From the NCBI GenBank assembly GCA_016716265.1, contig JADJWQ010000001.1:2604001-2668000 (forward strand): a DNA stretch of 64,000 nucleotides, read 5' to 3'. Position 1 is the first letter of the stretch, and every line of letters starts with the position of its first letter. The position numbers were made by a program, and so were the translations under genes. Shown here piece by piece: positions 24,240-33,059 of the stretch. The notes under the pieces were generated by a model, which searched no databases, was not told the origin of the DNA, and worked only from the letters and a program-made list of their open reading frames with translations. The stretch comes from Planctomycetota bacterium (lineage in GTDB: Bacteria > Planctomycetota > UBA1135 > UBA2386).

Positions 24240-24857
24240 GTCGATCAGCGTGCGTCCCGGGTTCGACGTGTAGGGCACTCCGCCAGCAGGCGCGATCACC
24301 GCCTGCGTCCAGAAGCGCAGACCGACGAGCGCGGGATGGGCCGGGATCGGGACGTCGGACCGCAGCGTGCCCTGCCCGTCGAGCAGACCGGAGTCGAGGA
24401 CGACCGTGGTCGCGGGATCGATCAGCAGCGCGGTGCCGAGCGCGGGCGTGAAGCCGTTGCCGAGCGCGAACAGCGTGGCCCCAAAGGCGCCAGCCGGCCC
24501 GTGGATCACGAAGCGCTCCGTTCCGCCGGTCCGCGCGGACGTCGGGAAGGACAGCGACTCGGTCACGACGACGACGCCGGTGACCTCGAGTCCCGCCGGC
24601 GTGCGGCTCGTGTCCCAGAATCCAGTGAGGATCAGCTGCGCGCTCAGCGCCTTGTAATAGGCGAGGTCGACGGTCGCGCTGCGCACCGGAGTCTCGCTGA
24701 ACATGACGGTGTAGGGCACGGCCGGGCAGTAGTAGCAGCCGGTCGAACGGCCTTCGTCGAGCTCGCCGCGCAGCGTCAAGGTGTGCTGCGCCGACAGCGT
24801 CGACAGGGTGGCGAACAGAGCCGCGGAGATGATCTGCAGGGACGAGCGGAACGACAT
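24234..24857 (-). CDS. Small secreted protein, hypothetical
   Basis: A 207-residue exported protein (signal peptide LQIISAALFATLSTLSAQ). It has a CYYC pair near residue 36, then beta-rich sequence with VDLAYYKALSAQLILTGFW and a tail containing GNGFTPALGTALL, VGLRFWTQAVI and PYTSNPGRTLID. The last part weakly resembles the C-terminal domain of the other secreted proteins (the 'WTQA' and 'TSN' positions). No enzymatic motif. The start has GGAG upstream. Function unknown. Confidence 0.72.
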   Translation of the reverse strand: MSFRSSLQIISAALFATLSTLSAQHTLTLRGELDEGRSTGCYYCPAVPYTVMFSETPVRSATVDLAYYKALSAQLILTGFWDTSRTPAGLEVTGVVVVTESLSFPTSARTGGTERFVIHGPAGAFGATLFALGNGFTPALGTALLIDPATTVVLDSGLLDGQGTLRSDVPIPAHPALVGLRFWTQAVIAPAGGVPYTSNPGRTLIDR

Positions 24858-25064
24858 CGGAGGAGCTCCCGGTCGGGGACGTGGTGCCGCGATGGTGCGG
24901 CGCCGCTCGACCCGAGCGCACGCGGTGTGCCTCACCTGCGGTGGGGCGAAGTGTCCGGCCGGCGCACGGGCGCGATGCGCGTTCCGGACGCCCCGCGGCC
25001 GGCACGCCACCGGCCGGCGAGAGGGCCCGACAGCGCCCGCCGCGGGGCCGCACCGACCCGCTTC

Positions 25065-26678
25065 TCACGCGCGCGACGCGACGGCCAGCACACGCGCGAG
25101 GTGAGCCGGTCCGGGCTGCAGCGTGTGCTCCAGCAGCGCGAGCATCGTCTCCCGCGCACGGCGGTGCTTCGGCCACCAGGCGGGCGTCGGCCACGGCCGC
25201 ACCGGGCCACGCAACACGGTGCGGAGCGGCGCGCGCAGGAACAGCGACTCGTGCACGTGCCCGAGCCCACCGTCCGGCGGCTCGCCCCAGGGAGTCGCCA
25301 TCGTCGCGAACGCCAGCGCAGCCCAGACGTTGACGGCCACGGTTCCGTAGTGCAATGCGTCGACCGCGGCGTCCACCGCCTGCCGTTCGCCACGGAGGAC
25401 CGCGCGTGGTGCGACGAGCATCGCGGCAAGTCGGCCGTGGACCGACTCGTTGCACAGGTCGACGGCGCGCCCGAGATACCCGGCGACGTCATCGCCAGCG
25501 AGCGGGGTCTCCCAGAGCAGCGGCCCGAACGCCTCCTCGGTGAACGGCAACGGGCAGGTGGTGGGAGACACGTCGGTGACCAGCGTGTACGGCAATGCCT
25601 CGGGATCGTCCGGCGGCATGCCCCGGAAGCGACCGAACCGTCGGGCGGCGCCCGGGTGCCAGGCGGCGCGACGCGGGATCTCGCGCAACCGCGCCGCGAG
25701 CCGCTCGAGGAACTCCGTGCGCTGGGGCCAGGCCCGCGCGGTAATGAGCAGCTTCGCCGCTACGCAGTTGAAGCCGCCGTTCTGCACCAGCATCGCCGCG
25801 ACGTTCTCGGTCTGCGCCGCGAGCTCACCTGACGTCCAACGTCCCGGCACGACGATCACCGGGGTCACGTTGCCGAGCTCGCCGGTCAGCAGCGGGGGCT
25901 CCGCCCGTCGCGCGGCAGCGGCGCGGAGGTCGTCGAACGTCGCCCGGGAGCCGGTCAGGTGGATCGCCGTCACCCGCGGGTCGCGCACCAGCGCGGCACC
26001 GACCGCCGCGTCGCCCCGCACGAAGCCGCAGCCGAACGCCGCCAGCGGCGCGAACACGTCGGCGAGGCAGGGAGCGAGCGGATCGAGCAGCGGGTGGAGC
26101 TTCACCAGCGTCGGCCGGCCATCGCGACACAGCTTCGACAGCAGGTCGGTCGGCGCGATCGACGTGACGTTGCCGGCGCCGAGGACGACCGCGACGCCAC
26201 CGCACGACCGCGACAGCTGCTGCAGAGGTTCCGCCGCATCGACCTCGATCTCGGCGCGATAGCCGGCGAACACCAGCCGGTCGCCCGGGAGCCGCGGGAG
26301 CGCCGGCACGACGGTGCGGCCGCCGCGCGTCTGCGGCCGGCCGGGCAACGCCGGTGTGCGGTGCCGTGCCACCGCGGCGAGGCTGCGTCGCCAGCATTGC
26401 AGCGCGCGCGCCGTCGCGAGCGGTCCGCCCGCGACCTCGTCGGCCGCGGCGGGCGAGTCGGGCGCGATCCCCTTCACGTCGCAGGCGGTCTCGATCCAGT
26501 CGCGAGCACACCGCCGTAGCCTGACGAGCACGGCGGCGAGCGCCGGTGACAGGGCCGCCGCGCGGGCGGCCGGCTCGGCGGGGAGACGCACGGCGTGCGC
26601 TTGCCGGACCGCGGCCTCGACGGCCGCCGGCAGCGGCGCGGATGCCTGGGTTCGGTCGGCGGTGGCGTCGGTGCTCAC
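25065..26678 (-). CDS. Aldehyde dehydrogenase superfamily protein
   Basis: About 537 residues. The ALDH fold is shown by GGVAVVLGAGNVTSIAPTDL, IHLTGSRATFDDL, the glutamate segment GELGNVTPVIVVPG and the catalytic cysteine in NGGFNCVAAK (about residue 320), followed by PFTEEAFGPLLWETPL. The N-terminal 130 residues are Ala/Arg-rich and unlike standard ALDHs, so this is a divergent subfamily oxidising an unknown aldehyde with NAD(P)+. The start was placed at the GTG at 26678; a further GTG at 26705 would leave only 13 bases to the divergent gene at 26719. No pathway neighbour identifies the substrate. Confidence 0.82.
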   Translation of the reverse strand: MSTDATADRTQASAPLPAAVEAAVRQAHAVRLPAEPAARAAALSPALAAVLVRLRRCARDWIETACDVKGIAPDSPAAADEVAGGPLATARALQCWRRSLAAVARHRTPALPGRPQTRGGRTVVPALPRLPGDRLVFAGYRAEIEVDAAEPLQQLSRSCGGVAVVLGAGNVTSIAPTDLLSKLCRDGRPTLVKLHPLLDPLAPCLADVFAPLAAFGCGFVRGDAAVGAALVRDPRVTAIHLTGSRATFDDLRAAAARRAEPPLLTGELGNVTPVIVVPGRWTSGELAAQTENVAAMLVQNGGFNCVAAKLLITARAWPQRTEFLERLAARLREIPRRAAWHPGAARRFGRFRGMPPDDPEALPYTLVTDVSPTTCPLPFTEEAFGPLLWETPLAGDDVAGYLGRAVDLCNESVHGRLAAMLVAPRAVLRGERQAVDAAVDALHYGTVAVNVWAALAFATMATPWGEPPDGGLGHVHESLFLRAPLRTVLRGPVRPWPTPAWWPKHRRARETMLALLEHTLQPGPAHLARVLAVASRA

Positions 26679-26706
26679 GGCGGTTCCCGGGTCGTAGCGC
26701 CCCACC

Positions 26707-26712
26707 TACGCT
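26707..26712 (+). promoter_or_regulatory. Candidate -10 hexamer (TACGCT)
   Basis: TACGCT ends 6 bases before the ATG at 26719. With no Shine-Dalgarno site, a leaderless transcript is likely. The same 40 bases must also hold the promoter of the divergent aldehyde dehydrogenase. Confidence 0.4.
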
Positions 26713-26718
26713 ACCGCG

Positions 26719-28518
26719 ATGCCCACGCTCGGCAAGCTCACCGCGCTCGTCACCGCACTGTTGGCGGCTGCCGCGCCGACCGCGCAGTCGGCTCCGCAGG
26801 AACGTGCGCCAGCGCAGTCCGCGGTGATCGGCGACATCGTCCCGGACCTGCCGTTCGTCGACATCCGCTCGCTCGATCGCAGCCTGTCGGACTTCGGCCG
26901 ACGTGACGCGATCGTGCTGGTCTTCGTCACCTGCGACTGCCCGATGGTCGGCCGCGTGCTGCCCGCCTTCGGCCGCCTGGCCACGGACTTCGCGGACCGC
27001 GACGTGCAGTTCGTGGCGGTGAACGTCGGCCGCGGCGACTCGATCCGCGACATGGGCACGCAGGCGATCGAGCTCGATCAGCGCTATCCGTTCGTCAAGG
27101 ACGAGACATTCGCAATGGTGCGCACGCTGGGCATCGAGCGGACCACGACCTGCGTCGTGCTCGATCGCGAGCGGCGACTACGCTACCGGGGTCGCATCGA
27201 CGATCAGGTGCTCTACAGCAAGGTCCGCGAGGCACCGACGCGCGCCGATCTGCGGCTCGCACTGGAGGCGGTGCTCGGCGGCGGAGCGGTCGAGATTCCG
27301 GAGACGCGCGCGGCGGGATGCCTGCTCAGCGCACCTTCCGACCCCGCGCCGACCGGCGGCTACACGTTCCACCGCGACATCCAGCCGCTGTTGCAGAAGC
27401 ACTGTCAGGATTGTCACCACGAGGGGGGCGCGGGACCGTTCCCGCTGCTGACGATCGACGACGTGCTCGACAACGCCGAGATGATCGCCGAGGTCGTCGA
27501 TCGGCAGCGGATGCCGCCGTGGCAGGCGAGTGACGCACACGGCGAGTTCCGCAATCGTCGCGGGCTGACGCGCGACGAGACGCGCGTATTGCGCGACTGG
27601 CTGGCATCCGGCACCCCCGTCGGGGACGCGGCCGACGCACCGACGCCACGGACCTTCGCGCCCGGACCGTGGCGCATCGGCGAACCCGACCAGGTCCTCG
27701 AGCTGGTCGCCCCGGTGCGATTGCCCGCGGACGGCGTCGTGCCGTATCGCTACTTCGCATTCCCGTTCCGCTTCCGTGAGGACACCTGGGTCGAGGCGAT
27801 CGAGATCCTGCCGGAGAACCGGCGCGTCCTGCACCACGCGAATCTCGCCTGGGTCGACCCCGCCGCGGGCTTCGACCAGGACGGCTTCATGACCGGCTAT
27901 GTCCCCGGCGGCGATCCGATGGTGCTGGATCCCGGCACCGCGATGAGGATCCCGGCGGGCTCGGTCCTCGCGATCCAGGCGCACTACGTGACCACCGGCC
28001 GCCCCGAGACCGACCACCTGCGCGTCGGCCTGCGGTTTCCGCGCACCGCGGTGACGCGGCAGGCCGAGGTGCTGATCGTGACCAACACGCGCTTCGCGAT
28101 TCCACCGGGCGCGGAGGCTCACCGCGTCACGGCGCGCCGGCGCGTGGCCGACGACTCGACGGTGATCGGCCTGTTCGCCCACATGCATCTGCGCGGCCGC
28201 GACATGACCTTCGTCGCACAACGGCCAGCCGCCGATCCGGACACGCTATTGATGATCCCGAACTACGACTTCGACTGGCAGGCGTCCTACCGCTGCCCGG
28301 ACGGCGCGGTCCGGCTGCCGAAGGACACGGTCGTCGAGGTCTTCGCGCATTTCGACAACAGCGCGTTCAATCCGTACAACCCGGACCCGGCCGACACCGT
28401 GCGCTTCGGGCAACAGACCTTCGAGGAGATGATGTACGGATTCGTGTTCCTGACGCGCGACACGGTGCACCTCGACCTGCGCATCGACCCGGCGACGGGC
28501 AGTGTCGTCGCGGACTGA
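26719..28518 (+). CDS. Exported redoxin / c-type heme / copper monooxygenase-like fusion
   Basis: A 599-residue exported protein. After the signal peptide, residues about 35-195 form a thioredoxin-fold redoxin domain with CDCPM at the active-site position and RTLGIERTTTCVVLDR. Next comes a c-type heme motif, CQDCHH (Cys229, Cys232, His233), within HRDIQPLLQKHC. The C-terminal 300 residues resemble the copper type II ascorbate-dependent monooxygenase family: HHANLAW, HYVTTG and FAHMHLRGRDM provide histidines for copper. It probably handles electron transfer or oxidative chemistry outside the cytoplasm. The substrate is unknown. It starts divergently from the aldehyde dehydrogenase. Confidence 0.85.
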   Translation: MPTLGKLTALVTALLAAAAPTAQSAPQERAPAQSAVIGDIVPDLPFVDIRSLDRSLSDFGRRDAIVLVFVTCDCPMVGRVLPAFGRLATDFADRDVQFVAVNVGRGDSIRDMGTQAIELDQRYPFVKDETFAMVRTLGIERTTTCVVLDRERRLRYRGRIDDQVLYSKVREAPTRADLRLALEAVLGGGAVEIPETRAAGCLLSAPSDPAPTGGYTFHRDIQPLLQKHCQDCHHEGGAGPFPLLTIDDVLDNAEMIAEVVDRQRMPPWQASDAHGEFRNRRGLTRDETRVLRDWLASGTPVGDAADAPTPRTFAPGPWRIGEPDQVLELVAPVRLPADGVVPYRYFAFPFRFREDTWVEAIEILPENRRVLHHANLAWVDPAAGFDQDGFMTGYVPGGDPMVLDPGTAMRIPAGSVLAIQAHYVTTGRPETDHLRVGLRFPRTAVTRQAEVLIVTNTRFAIPPGAEAHRVTARRRVADDSTVIGLFAHMHLRGRDMTFVAQRPAADPDTLLMIPNYDFDWQASYRCPDGAVRLPKDTVVEVFAHFDNSAFNPYNPDPADTVRFGQQTFEEMMYGFVFLTRDTVHLDLRIDPATGSVVAD

Positions 28519-28563
28519 GCCTCCCACGGCGGTATCCCGGCCGATCGCGCTTCGGGCGGGTCG

Positions 28564-29163
28564 TCACGCGTCGCGGCGGAGCCGATCGTGGCGCAGCACC
28601 CGCTCGAGCCACGGCGCGAAGCCCCTCGCGACCGGCGGGATCGGGAACAACTTCGCCAACCGGATCCGATGGATCACGCAGGCCGCCGTGATGTCGGCGG
28701 CCGACATCGCGTCCCCCACCAACCACTCGCGGCCGTCGAGTCTGGCGGCGAGCGTCTCGACCGCAGCGGCGAAGCGCCGGCCGGCATCGGCCTCGAGCGC
28801 TGCGTCGACGGGCTGGCCCGCCACCCGGCGGTGGACGACGCTCATCATCGGGCCGGCGAGCACCGTGCGCGCGAAGAACTCCTCGTCCTCGATCGCCCAT
28901 TGCTCGACCTGGTTCGCACCGAACAGGCGCGGCGTGCCGCGGAAGTTCGCGTCCAGGTAGCGCAGGATCGCGGCCGAGTCGAACAGCACGGTGCTGCCGT
29001 GGATCAGCACGGGCGTCAGGTGCTGGCCGGAGATCTGGGCGATGCGCGCGCGATCGGCCTGCGGGTCGATCTCGTGCCAGTCGTAGTCGAGGCCCTTGTA
29101 GCCGAGCGCCACCCGGACCTTCATGTTGTTCGAGGTCTCGAACCCGTACAGCTCCATCGTCAT
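28564..29163 (-). CDS. Glutathione S-transferase family protein
   Basis: A 199-residue protein with the two-domain GST layout. The thioredoxin-like N-terminus starts MELYGFETSNNMKVRVALGYKG and includes LTPVLIHGSTVLFDSAAILRYL (the cis-Pro and glutathione gamma-glutamyl site, SAAI). The all-helical C-terminus contains WLVGDAMSAADITAACVI, the usual N-capping box. It probably conjugates or reduces small electrophiles using glutathione or another thiol. It follows the PP2C phosphatase gene by 5 bases, so it is the last gene of a kinase-phosphatase-GST operon. GGAGGGAGGG precedes the ATG at 29163. Confidence 0.88.
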   Translation of the reverse strand: MTMELYGFETSNNMKVRVALGYKGLDYDWHEIDPQADRARIAQISGQHLTPVLIHGSTVLFDSAAILRYLDANFRGTPRLFGANQVEQWAIEDEEFFARTVLAGPMMSVVHRRVAGQPVDAALEADAGRRFAAAVETLAARLDGREWLVGDAMSAADITAACVIHRIRLAKLFPIPPVARGFAPWLERVLRHDRLRRDA

Positions 29164-29168
29164 CGCTC

Positions 29169-30077
29169 TCACCCTCCCTCCATGGCACGCCTGCCGTCCG
29201 TGCCACGCATGCCGTCCGTGCCACGCCTCGTGTCTCCGATCGGCGACGACCGGCGGTCGTTGCCGCGGAAGACGACGAACACGAGATCATCGGGTTTCGC
29301 GGGCTCGCCTCCGCCGGTGCCGAGCATGCGCTCCCGAGCTCGCCCCTGCAGCTCACCCGCCACCTTGACCAGCGCACCACTGCGGGCGATCCGCACCACC
29401 TCGTCGACCCGCAGGTTGTCCCACAACCCGTCGCTCGCGAGCACGAGGGTGTCGCGCGGGGCCATGCGGAGCAACGGCCCGATCTCGATCCGCATGTCGC
29501 CGAGCCCGACCGCATTGGAGACGAGGTGGCGGTCGGCGTGGTGGATGGCTTCGTCTGCATCGAGCAGGCCGGCCTCCACCGCGTAACCTACCGGCGAGTG
29601 CATCACCGTCAGGTGCTTCAGCCGGCCGCGCTGCCCGGTCACCAGGGCGGCCGAATCTCCGACGTGGAACAGGCGCAGCGCGCCGTTCTCGACGGTCGCA
29701 CAGCACAGCATCGTGCCGGCGCCGATGCCGAGCGCCCGCACCTCGCGGTCGGCGGACTCGAAGCCGTCGAGCACGCCATCGCGCAGCTCGGCGCCACGCT
29801 CGACCGCCTCGCACACGGCTCGCTCCAGCGCCGTGAGTGCTGCGGCGCTCGCCCGCGCCCCGCCGGCGTAGCCGCCGACGCCGTCCGCCACCGCGACCAA
29901 CGATCGGCCATCGGCGAGCGCGAGGACGAACGCGCCGTCCTCGTTGCCAGCGTCCTTGGCCGGCGACCGCCGCGTGAACACCGCGATGCGAGCGGTAGCC
30001 GTCGCGAGACAGTCGGCGGATTCCAGATCGACGCCCAGCCAATGCCGTCGCTCGACCACACCGGTCGCGATGGTCAA
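29169..30077 (-). CDS. PP2C-type protein phosphatase starting with TTG
   Basis: A 302-residue PPM-family Ser/Thr phosphatase. Metal-binding motifs are intact: NEDG (45-48), VAVADGVGG (61-69), FHVGDSAALV and LASDGLWDN, with a C-terminal PDDLVFVVF. No ATG, and no GTG with a ribosome-binding site, fits the N-terminus. A TTG at 30077 has GAGGAGG 5 bases upstream and overlaps the kinase stop (TTGA), so translation is coupled to the kinase gene. The enzyme should reverse phosphorylation by that kinase. The last 25 residues are Gly/Arg-rich with GTDG repeats. Confidence 0.88.
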   Translation of the reverse strand: MTIATGVVERRHWLGVDLESADCLATATARIAVFTRRSPAKDAGNEDGAFVLALADGRSLVAVADGVGGYAGGARASAAALTALERAVCEAVERGAELRDGVLDGFESADREVRALGIGAGTMLCCATVENGALRLFHVGDSAALVTGQRGRLKHLTVMHSPVGYAVEAGLLDADEAIHHADRHLVSNAVGLGDMRIEIGPLLRMAPRDTLVLASDGLWDNLRVDEVVRIARSGALVKVAGELQGRARERMLGTGGGEPAKPDDLVFVVFRGNDRRSSPIGDTRRGTDGMRGTDGRRAMEGG

Positions 30078-31498
30078 CTGCGCCTCCTCGACGGTCCACG
30101 CGACGGGCTCGAACCCGCCACGCGCGCGCCGCACCAAGGGCAGCTCTGCCACTCGCCGACGACGACTCCCCAACCGCAGCTCCTGCAACGACCGTCGGTG
30201 CCCGTGATCCGCCAAGGGCGTGCGATCCGCGCCCGACACCACACGCAATAGCGGGCGAACGGCAGCAGCGCCCCGTGGCAACGCGAGCAATCCCCCTCGT
30301 AGCGACGATCCGGCCGCGCCCGCGGCGCGACGTCCTCGAAGCCCGCACCCCAGCACCAGGCGCAGTACTTCCAGTCCTTCTTGCGCCCACGGCCACAGCG
30401 GGGGCAGGTCGCGGGGAACGACGTCCCGGCGGCGGCGGTGTCGACCGGGACACTGCACCAGGGACACGTGCCCATCGCCTCGCTGAGCGGCCCGCCGCAG
30501 GCCCCGCAGGCGCGGTCGAGACGCAGCACCGCGCCATAGGCGCGCCGGAACTGACGGAACCGGATCTCCTGCCAGCTCCGGCTCGGCTCCTGCTCCTCGC
30601 GCCCGCGCCCCCCGCGGTCGCGCCGCGAGCGCCCGGGCCGCGCGCCTTTCAACGCGGCGTTCCAGGCCGCCAGGAACCGACCGGCATCCGCGAACCGCCG
30701 ACGCGGCTCCACGTCGAGCGCGCGACGCAGCACCTCGATCGCCGGCGCGGGCAGGCGGCGCCGGAGTCGGGCGAGCCCGGGCAACGGCCACTCGAACGGC
30801 CACTCCGGCAGCTCGCCGGCCAGCACGCGCCAGAGTAGGAGTCCGACCGCGAACACGTCCGCCCGCAGCGACGGGCGGCCCATCGCCTGCTCGGGGGCCA
30901 TGTAGCCGAGCGTGCCGGATCCCGATCCGCGCAGCGTGCGCAACGCGAGCTTGGCGATCCCGAAGTCGGCGAGCCTCAGCCGATTGCCCGGAAACAGCAG
31001 GAAGTTGTCCGGCTTGACGTCGCAATGGGCGATGCGGTGGCTGTGCACGTGGGCCACGGCCTCGAGGATCTGCCGCGCGTAGTCCAATCCGGCCTGCACG
31101 CCGACCCGCTTCTTGAGCCGCTGCGACAGCGTCCCCTCACCGAGCGGGACCGCGACGACGAACCGGCCGCCGACGAAATCGGCGTTCTTGATCGGCACGA
31201 CGTTCGGGTGGTCGAACGTGCAGTGCGTCCGCACCTCCCGGCGAAACGACTCGAGGGTCTGCTTGGACACGAGATCGGCGCGCGGGATCTTCAGCGCGAC
31301 GCGGACACCCTCGACCGTGTCGACGGCCTCGTAGACGCGGGCGAACCCGCCCTCCGCGATGCGCCGGACGATGCGGTACTTGCCGAGTCGCTGTCGCGCG
31401 CGCAGCGGTGGAGGCGACTGCACGCCACCGCCCCGCGCCGCCGCGACTTGCTCGATCCCGTGTCCGAACGGGTGCGTCTGCGCGCGATCGGAGCCCAT
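30074..31498 (-). CDS. Ser/Thr protein kinase with four C-terminal zinc ribbons
   Basis: A 474-residue soluble kinase. The kinase domain (about 40-320) has AEGGFARVYEA for the glycine loop, Lys70 in ALKIP, HCDVKPDN (158-165), DFG (178-180) and GTLGYMAPEQA. The usual HRD arginine is Cys, so it is a non-RD kinase, which usually do not need activation-loop phosphorylation. After an Arg-rich linker come four zinc-ribbon-like units, each with paired CxxC: CGACGG...CPWC, CPRCGR...CAWC, CSRCHG...CVWC and CRSCGW...CPWC. No membrane helix. It is translationally coupled to the PP2C gene. TATACT lies 11 bases upstream. Confidence 0.88.
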   Translation of the reverse strand: MGSDRAQTHPFGHGIEQVAAARGGGVQSPPPLRARQRLGKYRIVRRIAEGGFARVYEAVDTVEGVRVALKIPRADLVSKQTLESFRREVRTHCTFDHPNVVPIKNADFVGGRFVVAVPLGEGTLSQRLKKRVGVQAGLDYARQILEAVAHVHSHRIAHCDVKPDNFLLFPGNRLRLADFGIAKLALRTLRGSGSGTLGYMAPEQAMGRPSLRADVFAVGLLLWRVLAGELPEWPFEWPLPGLARLRRRLPAPAIEVLRRALDVEPRRRFADAGRFLAAWNAALKGARPGRSRRDRGGRGREEQEPSRSWQEIRFRQFRRAYGAVLRLDRACGACGGPLSEAMGTCPWCSVPVDTAAAGTSFPATCPRCGRGRKKDWKYCAWCWGAGFEDVAPRARPDRRYEGDCSRCHGALLPFARYCVWCRARIARPWRITGTDGRCRSCGWGVVVGEWQSCPWCGARVAGSSPSRGPSRRRS

Positions 31499-31509
31499 GC
31501 GGAGGGCGA

Positions 31510-31515
31510 AGTATA
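31510..31515 (-). promoter_or_regulatory. Candidate -10 hexamer (TATACT) of the kinase operon
   Basis: TATACT on the minus strand ends 11 bases before the kinase ATG at 31498. It is the closest match to a consensus -10 in this GC-rich window. A short leader of about five bases is predicted. No -35 element is evident. Confidence 0.45.
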
Positions 31516-31574
31516 CCGCCGCGACTCGCGGCGACACCGCGGTCCGGCGGTTAGAACGAGGCCTCTCGCGACCG

Positions 31575-33059
31575 ATGTCCGCGCACGTCGACGACAACCG
31601 CTTCCTGAAACCCAGCGCCGGGCTTCGGATCGCCGCCTGCGTCGCCGTGCAGCACCCGGTGCGCGAGCACCTGCACGCCTACCGCTGCCTCGACGAGCTC
31701 GCCCGCGAGCTGGGCGCCGAGCTGACGGTGTTCCATCACGGCGTCGCCGATCTCCGCGAGCTGCCGGACGCCGAGCGCGGGCGGGTCCACCAGGGCCTGC
31801 TCGTGCCGGTCCAGCCGGCCGGGACGGAACGTCCGGCGGCGGACGTCGCGCACTTCGAGCGCGTCGCACCGCGACGGCTCGAGACCGTCGTCGACCGCAT
31901 CGCCGACGCGTTCGGCGCGTCGCCCGGCGCTGCCCGCGACCTGGACGTCGCGCGGGTCGTCTGTGCGTACGCGCGCTGGATGCAGGCGCTCGGCGTCGAC
32001 CTCGTCCAATGTTGGAGTGGCGCGCGCCCGACCGTGTTCGGCATCCTCGCCGCCCACCTCGCCGGCGTGCCGGCCGTCGCGTTCGGCGCCGCGACGCCCG
32101 ACCCGGCCGTCGCGTGGCAGAGGCTCGCCGCGCACGCGCGAGGCCTCGCGACGACGGTCCTGTCGCCACCGGACGACGCCCCGGCTCGCACCGCGACCCG
32201 CATCGCGGCAGCGGTCCGCCCTGCGGTCGCGTCGACCGCCCACCGACTCGAAATCGGTGTCCACGCGGCCTTCGCGGGCCCCGTCTCCGCACCGTGGGCA
32301 CACCCGACTGCGCGCCCGTTCGTGATCGTCGCTGCCGAGCGCACCGGCTCGACGATGATCCAGCTGATGCTCGACTCCCACCCGCGCGCCGTGTGCGGCG
32401 GCGAGCTGTTCAATCCACGCCTGCGCTCGACGGGCATGCTCGACTGGCCGCTCCGCCGGATCCGCAGCCGTACCGCGACCATCGGAGCCTGGCGCGAGGC
32501 ACCGGCTGCGTGTCTCGATGCGCTCTTCGACGACGCCGCACGGCACGGCGCACGGGCGGTCGGCTTCAAGCTGCTGCACGACCATGGCTGGCTCCTCGAC
32601 GACGCCGCCAGCTGGCTCTTGGCGGCCGAGGGACTGCACGTGATCGACGTGCGGCGGCGCGACCCGTTGGCGCGACGGATCTCGCGCGTCCGAGCGCAGC
32701 GGAGCGATTCCTGGGACGACGTCGGCGCACTGCCCACGGACCCCTCGTCACCCGTCGAGCTCGGCGTGGTGCCGTCGATCACGGACTTCCTGCGCACGGA
32801 GCTGATGGAGGAACGCTACGAGGCGCTGACCTCCGGGGCACGGCGGCTGCGCCTGGACTACGAGGACTTCACGGTCGCCCCCGAAGCGGCGGCAGAGAAG
32901 CTGACGACGTTCCTCGGGCTGCGTGCGCGGCGGCTCCGGGTGCGGACCCGCAAGAGTGGTGACCGCCAGCCCCGGGTCGGGGTCACCGATCTCGACGCGC
33001 TGCGCGACGCGTGCCAGGGCACTCGCTGGCAATCGCTGTTCGGGACGCCCCGGTCATGA
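31575..33059 (+). CDS. Sulfotransferase with N-terminal glycosyltransferase-like domain
   Basis: A 494-residue protein in two parts. Residues about 15-225 resemble the N-terminal half of a GT-B glycosyltransferase (GLRIAACVAVQHPVREHLHA, VDLVQCWSGARPTVFGILAA, PAVAFGAATPDP). Residues about 240-480 are a sulfotransferase: the PAPS 5'-phosphosulfate loop AERTGSTMIQL (Glu255-Ser259), VCGGELFNP, and the 3'-phosphate segment VIDVRRRDPLARRIS. It likely transfers sulfate from PAPS to a sugar or lipid. The N-terminal half looks incomplete for a full GT-B enzyme and may only bind substrate. It is coupled by ATGA overlap to the next gene. Confidence 0.82.
   Translation: MSAHVDDNRFLKPSAGLRIAACVAVQHPVREHLHAYRCLDELARELGAELTVFHHGVADLRELPDAERGRVHQGLLVPVQPAGTERPAADVAHFERVAPRRLETVVDRIADAFGASPGAARDLDVARVVCAYARWMQALGVDLVQCWSGARPTVFGILAAHLAGVPAVAFGAATPDPAVAWQRLAAHARGLATTVLSPPDDAPARTATRIAAAVRPAVASTAHRLEIGVHAAFAGPVSAPWAHPTARPFVIVAAERTGSTMIQLMLDSHPRAVCGGELFNPRLRSTGMLDWPLRRIRSRTATIGAWREAPAACLDALFDDAARHGARAVGFKLLHDHGWLLDDAASWLLAAEGLHVIDVRRRDPLARRISRVRAQRSDSWDDVGALPTDPSSPVELGVVPSITDFLRTELMEERYEALTSGARRLRLDYEDFTVAPEAAAEKLTTFLGLRARRLRVRTRKSGDRQPRVGVTDLDALRDACQGTRWQSLFGTPRS

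Noticed and set aside
30104..30116. Minus-strand GGGTTCGAGCCCG resembling a tRNA T-arm, with GTGGCAGAGC-like sequence nearby
   Set aside because: No matching 7-bp acceptor stem or anticodon arm could be found, and the bases encode the end of the zinc-ribbon kinase.
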